In this document: one piece after another, positions 12,495-23,400 of the stretch
Layout of the letters: every line of letters begins with the position of its first letter
Numbering within the stretch: the first letter of the stretch is position 1
DNA from: Callaeas wilsoni
Lineage: Eukaryota > Chordata > Aves > Passeriformes > Callaeidae
Assembly (NCBI GenBank): GCA_013398955.1
Contig: VWPU01006262.1
Location: 186,001 to 250,000, forward strand
Direction: 5' to 3'
DNA: 64,000 nt
Notes under the pieces: model-generated
What the model saw: only the letters and a program-made list of their open reading frames with translations
Database searches by the model: none
What the model was told of the DNA's origin: nothing
Program-made: the position numbers and the translations under genes

Positions 12495-14470
12495 GACTTC
12501 ATTAATGTTATATTTATTTATTTTCCAGCTTCATACAAACTGGATGTAGAAGCATAAACATAGTACATTTCTACCATTTTCAACAAAAATATAACCAATA
12601 TGTACAATTATTGTATTAAAAATACAAAAGGATACAGACTCCACCAATGTCTTTCTAAAAGACATACAGGTACAAGTAGTATCAAAAGTATGAGGAAATC
12701 ACCAGTTAATTGTACATTCTGCACTTGACATCACAGAGCGAACTGAGATTAGCAGTCCTATGGTCTACAATTACTTAATGCTTATATAACATTTGTGCAA
12801 CTTGTGATAGAGCTAGGATTTTGTATTTCTATATGCACATGAGGTCCATAGCCTTGAGAATAAAACTGGCAAATAATGCATATTACATGTAAAATTACAA
12901 ATGCATAATTGACAATGTGATATATAAGCAAATAGACAAAAGCTATGATTACAGGAGAGAGAATTAAATAAAGCACTGACATTTGTTTGATACAGTGAAA
13001 AAACACTGCAATTTGATCTTTAAAAGTTGAAGCTATTTACGTTTATCTACTGATCAATATGATCAGCTGAGTTCAATGGAAAAAAAAAAAATCCAAGACC
13101 AGCAGTTCCTCACATTTGAGTACTACTCGGATTGGCAGCCTTCACTTCTCCGGAGTCTGTGCAAAAACAACACAAAAATAGAGGGGAGGGTCATTTCAGT
13201 CATTATAGGGTTAATAGCAGCTGTGAGCAGGTGGTTGCTACACATTGGCCTTCTCTACACATGCAGTGTTCCATGAAGCCATTAACAGTTGTGACTATTT
13301 CTGCATTGCAAAGGCTGGCAAATCTAACTGTTATTTTATTCTTTTTTTTACTTAAAGGCTCAATTATCCCCTAATGTCGAAGTCAACAGATGGAGGTTAC
13401 TAGATCAGTGTTAACAGCCGACAGGAGCTGTGACATCCCAACTTGCCTTCACTGCAGTGTTATCCAGTTAATTTTTATTTTAATATAACTACTATATAGT
13501 TTTTTTTAAAAAGTATATAACTTAACGGTGGGCTTGCCATCTGTCTTATTACAATGGGACACCTTTTTTTTTAGCATGCCTTCCTGTATTCCACAAGGCA
13601 CAGGGATGAGACATACTGTGTCCTCTTCCATCACTGACCAGTTGCAAGCACTGTTTCTGCATTTACACCAGACCCGGATGAGGATGCCATTAACACTAAC
13701 ATTTACAAACTCGTGAAGATTCCAGGGTGGGGCACATTAAGAGCAAAGCCAAGTGGTCAAGGAAAGGCTGCATCCCGTGACCTCTGCCTTCCCTTCTGCC
13801 CTGCTCAGCCATGTGATAGCAATATTCTTCCAGGAGCTCAGGCTGGCAACCCTACTTACAGGTGTGAAATAATACTGTAATTACTATTCAGATGCACTAT
13901 TTGATCTCCCAAACGCAAACATACAAAATTGTAACAAAGGCATTGTAAACAAGCAAATAAGCACTGCCTCCTTGAAGGATCTCAAAGCGATTTTCTCTTT
14001 GTAGGTTAAAGGCCAAATGTAATTTGACAACTAACTTATCTCATTACCCCAATGAGACTAAGTGCTAGGATTGTGATTAAAATCTAAAAGGAAGATTTAA
14101 AAAAACCCTTCCAGGCATTGGGAAGTGCAGCCAGAGTTAATCATCCTGATGTGATGATCTTGGAATTTGGAATGATACTGTGTGATGTGGCAGACAGCGA
14201 CAGTGGTAGCTTGTAGATTGCTGCACTGTGCATTTCAAGCAACACAGTTTGAAAAGTGCCAGGGCGATTTCTTCACAGTATTTCACATGCAAGGGGAGAG
14301 GGGACAGAAGGGGGAGGGGCAGAGGAAGAAGCCCCATGCTGCTTTAAGGCAGGGAAGGAGGCAAATAGGTCCACCATCCTTTAATCATAGTTCCAAGGCT
14401 CCTATTCTACGGACGTCTTCTTGTGCTCTCCTTTAAGGTGGCTCACTCTGGATCCAGAAAAGCCCAATTC
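12495..14470 (-). other. RAPGEF2: RAPGEF2 3' UTR (probable extent)
   Basis: The region follows the TAA stop at 14471-14473 directly on the minus strand with no intervening splice signal. It runs about 1.98 kb to two overlapping AATAAA hexamers at 12513-12522. That length is in line with the roughly 2 kb 3' UTR I would expect for this gene in vertebrates. It contains a miR-30 8-mer seed match (13944-13951), a GCACTTT match for the miR-17 family seed (14253-14259) and a Pumilio-type TGTACATA octamer (12599-12606), all on the minus strand. Internal AATAAA hexamers (for example 13335-13340) could give shorter isoforms. The distal end is inferred and needs transcript data. Confidence 0.6.
12513..12522 (-). 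terminator. RAPGEF2: Overlapping polyadenylation signals
   Basis: The plus strand reads TTTATTTATT, so the minus strand carries two AATAAA hexamers overlapping by two bases. They sit about 1.95 kb after the RAPGEF2 stop codon and are the strongest poly(A) signal in the area. Cleavage would be expected 10-30 nt further on, near 12495. Confidence 0.55.
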
Positions 14471-14496
14471 TTAGACAGCAGAGACTTGTTCATCTT
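14471..14496 (-). CDS. RAPGEF2: RAPGEF2 in-window exon 23: last coding exon, PDZ ligand
   Basis: The exon holds 26 coding nt after a TTTGCAG acceptor. It completes the split Glu codon and reads DEQVSAV then TAA. The last three residues, S-A-V, fit a class I PDZ-binding ligand. In the mammalian protein this C-terminus is reported to bind MAGI/S-SCAM-type scaffolds, which would localise the GEF to junctions and synapses. The exon continues directly into the 3' UTR. Confidence 0.96.
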
Positions 14497-17400
14497 CTGC
14501 AAACATAATAGGATAAGGGAAAATAGAATTTAGTTCATAAAGAACAAGACTGCTAATGAATGAAACAAACTGTGCATACAACAACTGTGTGTATTGTGCT
14601 CAGGTGCTTTCCATTTCATTGTAAACGTATATATACTTTAAAACAATCTAAATTTCAGTACATTTCAGGTCTCATGAGACATATTCCTTTGCAATTTTGA
14701 TCTGGAAGAAGTAAGACAATTGCTTTAACTGAGCTAGATGCAGTTCTTCACCCTGAGGAGCACAACAGATACTCCTAGATATCTAATAGCTTCAGAAAGG
14801 CATTTGACATTTTCCTCTAAATATATCTTCAATTTATTCATCATTAGTAGAAACAATTAAAATTCTCTGTCAAAGTAACTCTCAAAATTTAGGGCAATTC
14901 AGTTAAGGAAGACTTCATTTTCTTTCCCATCATGTTCAACTGCAAAGTTTATCCTGCACCAAAAACCTTAGTAACTAAGCAGTTAGAGGGAGAAGGGGAA
15001 TGTTAGTCTATCATTAAGCAAAACAAAGCATTCAAGTGTGTGATTTTTGCACCACCCTGCCTAAATTTTGAGGACCTAAAGCTGCAATCCAGCTACACTT
15101 GCTCTCCATAGAAAAACATCACAGTTGAGCTAAAGCATAAAGATGTAGACACATTTGGACCAGCAAGGTAGCAAGACAGCAGTGGGCTCATCATGTGAAA
15201 CAGTTGGAGTGGAAGACTCAGTTCCCACAGTGTAAAGAGTTTCAGGTAGAAAGTGAGCGACTATCCAAATAAATCTGAGCAACAATGCTCTACAGGGTAA
15301 ATGGGCAAGTATTCTGTAGACAAGGATATTTTTGATCATTAAATACACGGTTAATGTGGAAAATCATGGCAGGCAGTGCTGTACAAGGTGAACATAGGCA
15401 CCTTCAGGGAAGCTGCCTAAGCCAACTGCTTTGGTTGTTCAAGATTCAGGTGGACTACATTCCAAATTTTAAATTATATTTAGGATGAACTGAATTCCTT
15501 CCCTTCCAAAAAGTTAAAAAATAGCAAGATTTGAAATGAAATAGAGTTCAAATTATGGCAAGATTTGTGCAATTTGCTTTGTGTCTGTGAAAGCACTGAC
15601 CCGTTTTGCATGCAGCACACTCATAATCTAACAACTAGAAATTTACCATCTTCCTCTGTGGAAAACCCTTGAGATGGATAGTGAGCAAGACGTGGATCCG
15701 ACTCATTTGGTTTATGCCACTGAGGTTTGTTCACGGGCCTGCCAGTTGAGTGGCCGTGAGACTGCTGCTGTGGAGTTGCTGTCCCATGAGTCTCACATGT
15801 CCGTGCCACCATTCTAGACCTCTGAAGTGCTATGTTGTAGTCTGGAGGCTTCCTGGTTGGATGGGAGCCACCTTCCGCAAACTCAGCAATAGGTATTCCT
15901 ACATAGCCGGGAGGAGTTGGAGGTGGTTCCCGATATCGACCCTCTTTTCGTGCTGCAGGAAAAACAACAGGTAATTGTACGAGATAGGAAGACAAACACT
16001 GATCAAAGGAAAATAGACAGTTAAAAGCTAAATAAATATCAACCAACTCAACAGCCCGGGAAGAGAAAATCTGAATGACAAAGGTTAACTATCACATGCC
16101 AGACAAAAGAGCTTGTGAAAAGTAAATCAATCAAGAAAGTACAGAATATACAACACACACAGGATGTAGCTATTCTTCCAGTAGTGAAGCATTAGTCTAA
16201 CAAAATTCACCAAATTACATAGGGAATTTGTTCAAACTTTGCAACTGAAGCTGTTCCATCAACTGTATAGAACAAAATGTACAGTGATCAAAGAAACATG
16301 GAAGACTCAAGGGTCCACAGAAGCAGCAAACATCAGGAATTTTGGCATCTCCTCAAATGCATGATTATCTTAATTCTGAAGATGGGCTTCACATCCAAGA
16401 GCTCAGCTCTTTTGTTTTTACCATCTTGAAGGGGAAAAAAGAAATACATCTAAAACATTATTTTCTTCCTACAAATCTTATTACTTAATGAGGCATAAGC
16501 TACAACTCCAAGAGGTAAAGAAGAGAAGTGGGCTTCATCATCATACTATTTGCATGCACTACTGCCTGTGGCCCCTACAGCTGTATTCTCTGCAAAATCA
16601 AAATTGAAAGTATTCCTGTAAGAACAATGATTTAATATGGTTTTATCTAGGAGATGGAAAGACCACCACCCTAGCCTGTGGATCTCGCCGAGATATAACT
16701 GTTTACCTGAACAAGGCTTAACTCAGGGCATACTGAGAAGCTCTCTCTTGGAGAGGACTTTAAGGGAAAAACAACAGTTAACAATCCTTAGCATCTGCAG
16801 GGACACACAACACACATGGGCAAGAGTCTCTGTTTCAGAGTTAAGTACTTAGAGAAGTCAGCTGGACTTTGGTACTGAACACTTACTGTGGGCCCAGCCC
16901 TTTAACACATGACCACTTTAATGATAAACCTTACCAATACTGCAGGAAAAACCACTGACACAGACAATTTACTGTCCACAGCTTGTCATACACTGTATAT
17001 TCTTGCATAAGTGGTGATGACAACACCACCCTGCATTAGGCAGCATGATTTGACTGAAAGGGCAGTACAAGCTTAAAATGGACTGGTGCTACTTGGATGC
17101 AAGTTTTTAATAGACTAAAAATAAATCCTTGGTATTACAACAAAACCAAATAGGTTCCAATAGAGTCTATTTTTCTTGGACAAACTGTTTTAACTGAGCA
17201 AAGCAGCACGAAGAAGTTTCTGAGAAACTTTATTCAAAGATTTCTGAAAACCAGAAGAAACTCTATAGAAAAATTCTATTGTAGAAAAATTCTACTGAAA
17301 TACTGCAAGAAATCAATGTCTATTCAGTGCAAAAGAACTAGGTAAACGAGCAGGTTCTGTTGGACAGTGATACACAGAGTCACATTTGCAGAACAGTTAG

Positions 17401-20400
17401 TTAATAGTAGCGAAGAGCATGGAATTGTGTTGGTTTGAATTTTCAGGTCTCTTTCATGTCTCTAAAAATGAAGTGGCAAGCACTGCCTTGAGAGGCAAGT
17501 TTGGAAGCACACCTGTTACACATTCTGGAGGAAATCAAGGGTATCAAAGTGTAAAATTAGAGATTGGCATGAATCTCTACAGCTTCTTCCTCTTAACAGT
17601 CCAGGGATTTAGCTCTGCACCCAAGCTTTGAGGCAAAAGGCCACTGCTAAGCAATATACTTGGGCAGAAAATGGAAGAGCAGTTTATCACAGTGGTCTCA
17701 GCATGACCTCAATCTGGCAGACATTCAGCTGTGTCAGCAAAAAATGGCTTTTAGATAGCTCTTCATGTTAACCTGACAAAAGGCAAAGTGAGGGGGAATG
17801 AAAGGAAGAAAAGAGGCAAAAATGCAGAGGTATTGGATGGCCCACTGATTGGGATGCACAGAAGGAACAATATAAAAATGTTAAGCTCTGACAAAGACAC
17901 CTTCATACTCATTTATATAATATTATCTGATCTTCCCATTATTGAATGCATAGAAATGTATTTCAGCCCTAACTTCTTTGAAACCTCTTCAGTTTCAGCA
18001 GTCCAAAAAACCATTTCAGTTGGTATTTAAGCACAAAGGGATTCCATTTTCAGAAGTAAGGAATATTCACAATTGTCGGACAAGTCATACAAAGGTATAA
18101 AGTAAAACACTTTTATAAAATCAGGCCACATTTATTAAGATTTCTAAATATAGTCTGTGGAGTCTTACTGTGATGAGAAACTCAGATTTCAGAACAGACA
18201 TCTAAATACATCAACCTCTCAAAATACTGTCCAGCAGCTGAGCTAGTTTTTTGATGTATGGCAGGCTCTCTTGAAACACAAACGCACTGCCAGAACTGAG
18301 AGTCAATGTGGATGCTGAAATGCTGTTAACAAGGAAATTTTCTCTTCTTGCATTCATTCTGTGAGAACTTTTCCTTTGCTGTGTAAGCTATGTAAACAAT
18401 AGATAGGGTTTTTGTAAATAGCATTCATATCTAGTATCTTCTGACCTTGTGTACATTATATTAAAAAAAAACATTCCTAAGTAAGTGTCTGAGATTTTGA
18501 CCAATCACCCTAAGAAACGTGTAAGCACTGTTCAATTGCTTTATAAAACTAGAATATATAAATAGTATTGTAAATTTAATAAATAATTCGTTTCCTCGCT
18601 CTGACTCCTGCCTCGCTGCATCTCTGAACCCCTGCTTGGAAGCCCACAAGACAACAATAAATTATATTTCCCCTAGCAATAAATGCACAGTTAAAGGGAA
18701 AAATTTAAGAGAGACTACAAAATGTTCAGTTTTGCTTTAAAAATTAAGGAAAAAAAAAATCAAACCAGACAAAAAGAAATGCAGAACGATATGAGAAAAC
18801 TTAAGCAAATGAATTAAAATACTGCACGGTAAATGAAACTTAACTTACCAACAAGCCCCTTTGTACTACTTGATGCTGCTGCTGTGTGAGCGGGCACGGG
18901 AGCTGGCTTTGTCTCCTCTGCTGGTACAGATGTTATGCTACTGGTTTCAGCTTCAATTGAAACATCCTTCCCACCCCTCCGCTTTATGGTACCTGTATCA
19001 CCCTCGGAGTCCTCTCCCCAGTATCCTGTGGAAGATGCCCAGCTTGCTCTGGACTGTGCTTGATCAAGGCCCTCCCTACCTTGACTTTGCCTGCCATACT
19101 TTGTGCCATGGTCGGGGAACATCAGCTGGTCCATATGGCTGCCTGAGGCCCACAGTCCTGCCCCATCGCCTGAACTATCGAAATGAGCGTGTCCAAACGG
19201 CAGAGTCTCCCAGCTCCTCTGGTGCTGTATTGTCTGGATGTTATCATGAGAGCCACTCGAACAAGAAGTCCAGCTGCCACGGCCACTGTCAGCTGCGTCG
19301 AGCGAAGCTCTGTCCCCCTGGTCCTGTGACAGCTCTTCTGTACTAGGAGAAGAAAGTACAGTTGCTCCAGCATACAGGCCTCTGGTCTCTGACAGCGGTG
19401 CATATGAGCTGGATACACAGTGATGGGGGGGACAAAAAATCCAGTGTTGGAATTGGAAATCATGAACGAGACACACAAAGAGTTCAACAATCAAAGAAAA
19501 ACAAAACATACTGTGGGTTGGACTAGGTAACCTTTATGACATTTTAAAGGTCCCTTTTCACCCAAAACCATTCTATGATTCTATGGCTGAAGATTTTGAT
19601 GCACTTTATAGTATTTATTGTTTGCATTAATGACTAATTCAATTTTGAGAATATAACACTTTTCTTTCAAGTACATCCTCAATAAAACAAAAACAAACAG
19701 AAACAAACAAAACTGGATAGGTAACTTGCTGAAGGCTTACACTTCAGCAGAGTAATTTCAAAAAGTAAAATCTTAACTTGGCAACAGCCCTTTTGACAGG
19801 CAGACCACACTGACACACATACAGGGAAACAGACAGGGTTATCCTACTGCTTTTCCAGCCATGCTAAGCAAATGGTTCAAAACCTAGAAAAAGAATTTAG
19901 CAGGAGCTGGCTGATATTCAGGTTTAGGTTTCAGAATTTTTTTTCTGCTTAGGAAACTGTGAAAGCTAACTTTTCAACATTTCCTGCAAATGGAAATGTA
20001 TTTTAACCTTATTTTTGGAAACACATGCTACTTCACAGAGCAAGTACATTTTCTGTAGCCTTTCAACGATTAAGTGAGCCTGACTTGATCCCTTACACAG
20101 CAGCAGGAAAACCGACAAAGTGTCACTTTTGCTTAGCAGACATCCAGGCTCCTGGGACTTGTTCTTCCACGGCACCTTCCTATGCAGACTGGAACCCTCT
20201 TCTTACAAATATTTAAGACATCTGATTAAAGAGTTTGCATAGCCTTAGATTCCCAAAGCTGAAGTACAGCAGTTTTGGAACAGGTCTGCCATTCACAGAC
20301 TCTGCAGGATTAAAACCCCAGAAACCATTCAGAGGACTGAAGCATCCAAATAACAACTCAAAAAAAAAAAAAAAAAAAAAAAANCAGACTAAACAGGAGC

Positions 20401-23400
20401 CAGAGCTCCAATTATTTTCACACCAAGGCACACTGCTAGAGATTTAGAGAACTCCTCACAGCACTAGCTTCCCCACCATTACAGAAGTTAATTACCTAGA
20501 AAATTACTAGAAAACCAGCAGCGTAATGTGAATTTTAGCTTCCAATTACTGTTGACTAGAAGAGATATTTGGAGTAAAATATTTTGAAGTTAGACAAATA
20601 TGCACTTTTCCATGAAGCAGACTGGAAAATTGGTAGCTACTTCTGTTCTCAGTTTGATCATTGAATAATTGTATGAATATCTCATCTAATTCAGTTAATT
20701 TGCCATGGAGAAAGCAGGCTAGGGTACTAGTCTGCCACAAAGTGGATAATCTATGGCACCACTGAAATGCTCAGATGATAATGTCTACTGAGGTAAAGTC
20801 TTACTGCTGTAGACCTCATCACTCAGCAGAGCAAAACCTTTTCTTGGCAGAAATGGAGCATTATCACAAAATGCAGCACTGAAGTAGTAGTTTTTTAAAA
20901 GCAGAGGAGAAAAAATATTTGAGACATACAGGGAAAGTTACATGAACAAATATACATGCCACATACACAATATATGAAAGCATAATGTAAGTAAGCACAA
21001 ATAAAATTCTTACCCTAAGCTGTACTGATCTGGTTCAATCATGATTCTTCTATCAATCCTTCCCACACCAAGATTTGTCTCCACGATGCTGACAGAATGC
21101 CTCTGTCTCCTCTCATCATGCAGGGAGACTGGCATAGAGTCAAAAGAGGAATTGCTGACAATACTAGATCTAGAAGAAATTTCACTGTGACCAGAATCGG
21201 AAAAGTTATCCACTGTGCTGCTTGGAGCCAAAGTGTAGCCTGCAAAGGGAATATTGTGTTAATCAGACTCTCCAAGATGCCAGCTCAGTTCTTGTCAGGC
21301 AACTGGCAATACTGCAATAAAACTGGCAATAAAACAAAGCTACCATTACATTTACACAGCACTGCAAAGGACAAAGATACACAGCAAAACTGTGTGACAC
21401 TGTCTTTGGTATCTTAATCAGAGGCTGAGGATTGTGGGAACATGTACTACTCATTTACAAACCAACTGCTCTCCTTCCTTCCTCTCTACCCTCCTGCCCT
21501 AAATTCTTTTCAAATTCATCATCATACTTGTATCCTTACATTATGAAATGTTACTTCTCAGAGTCCGCCTGTGCATAAACAATGTCTCCAAGACTAGAAG
21601 GAAAGAGATGCTCTGGTTGAGATTCCTGCTTAAAGTAATCCCAGAGACTCTCTCATACAGTCTTTTTATTCTGAAAAGCTACACTTCAGAGATGAACAGA
21701 TACATGAAGCCCAGATGTCTGGGCTGACTACTTATTACATATCTTGGCTGAGAGAGGGGCAGGTTTTCAAGTTTTCTTTGTGATATTTGGCTAACTAATT
21801 AATTGCAAATTCCATATTACCAGAATTATGGTGAAATTTGGAGGTAGGTAGCACTGAGACAGCCTGACTGAGATAAAATCTGTAAACCATGTCACAGAAG
21901 CAAATTCAGCAAATTCAGCTTTCATTTCAGTATTAAACAAATTGTGCTGAATGTTCTTGCCAGCTAAGTTAAAGATCATTAAACAACACATCCACAAGTC
22001 ACTACAGTTTTCATTTTTTGCTTTCACTCTACTTGTAAGTGTCAAAATTACTTCAACTGATCTATCCCAATTCACTTGCTGAGAACAGGGAATTAATGCT
22101 GTCATTTTTATTTGAAAGAACATATCATTAGCTTCATGTAACCATCAAACCAAGGATTTTTTTTTAATCATGTTTATGATTTGCTTTTTGCAAAAATAAA
22201 GTGCTTTTCACACTGTAAGTCAAGTACCGAATTCCAATTATTTTTTCAAAAAATGCATAGGCCTGATCATATTTATATAAGTTCATTCTTTGCTAATGTA
22301 TTATTTGGGAGAAATAATGATGACAGCTTACAAAGACTCAAGATGATATATCCTCTACAAATTATCCTCCTCCATCTGACCTTAGTAAATAACAGTTCAA
22401 TAGAAGTCACTTCAGCCCCAATGTATATTTTACCATAATGCTATATTATGTAGCTGTTAAACCAAACTTTTATGCTATTCTGAAAAGAGAATAACTTAGA
22501 GGTCATACGCAATACATCTAGACTATCATACTTCCAAAATGTCTTTTTTTTTGTTTAAACTACAGGACAATGCCTCCATACTTTGTTTTATCAACTCATA
22601 GCCAGAACTACCATGAAAACAAACAAACAAACAAACATGTTTTTTAAAAATCCCTTAAAAGTCCTAAATTCACTTTAAAAAATAACTCTCTGAAATCACT
22701 TTAAAAGACCTTGGTCAAGAAAGCTCCAATGTATAATACCATTCCTCAAAAATTCATACAGATGGTTTAAATAATCAGGCTGCTATTAAAATATTCTGTA
22801 GTATAAAATATAAATTACAATATTAAATAGTCAGATTTGAATTCCAAATACCTTAAGCCTTTCTGTCATACATAGGTTACATCCCATTCAGATGCATGAC
22901 ACAGCAAATAATTCCTCTAATAGACCGGTGTGGTCAATGCTGTACAAAGATTTTAAGTTCCAACCTGCACATCCTTCCACTGAAGGCAGGAAACACTGAT
23001 CATAGGAACATTTTTTGTCAGAAGCAGCTGCAGTCAGAGTGACCTACTGCATCAAATCCTGTATCATACCAGGCTATCTTTTCTGGCTTTTGATAACCAG
23101 AGGGCTTTCAAGTACCCTTGAAATCAGGTTCACAGCTATCTTTTCATGTATCCCACTCTGCACTACATTTCCTGCCCTCTTGCTGACCATATGTGACAAA
23201 AATAGGAGCAGTATTGAGTGTCCAAATTCTCTCTCAGAAGCTTCCAAAGTCCAGGAGCTTCAAGAAACAGGGTGAGAAATATCGAACATCTACTACCTTT
23301 CCTTGGAGAGCTCTGTGGTGAAGTAGGAGGAGAAGACAGCTGCGAAGATGCACTTGAGACAGTGTCTTCTGATTGTTTCTTGTGACGATCCAAACTTCCT

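Larger units (their letters stand above)
19409..21013 (-). other. RAPGEF2: RAPGEF2 intron 20-21
   Basis: The intron holds a short CR1 3' tail (19511-19586) and a 24-base A homopolymer followed by an N (20360-20384). The rest is unassigned. Confidence 0.8.

Noticed and set aside
15621..15646. Extra coding sequence after exon 22
   Set aside because: The continuation past 15647 is intron: a good GTAAAT donor is present and the next exon at 14471-14496 restores the conserved EQVSAV terminus.
18861..19346. 161-codon plus-strand frame
   Set aside because: It is the antisense shadow of RAPGEF2 exon 21.
20213..20447. Open frames on both strands crossing the A homopolymer
   Set aside because: They run through the homopolymer and the N, giving poly-Phe or poly-Lys with an unknown residue.
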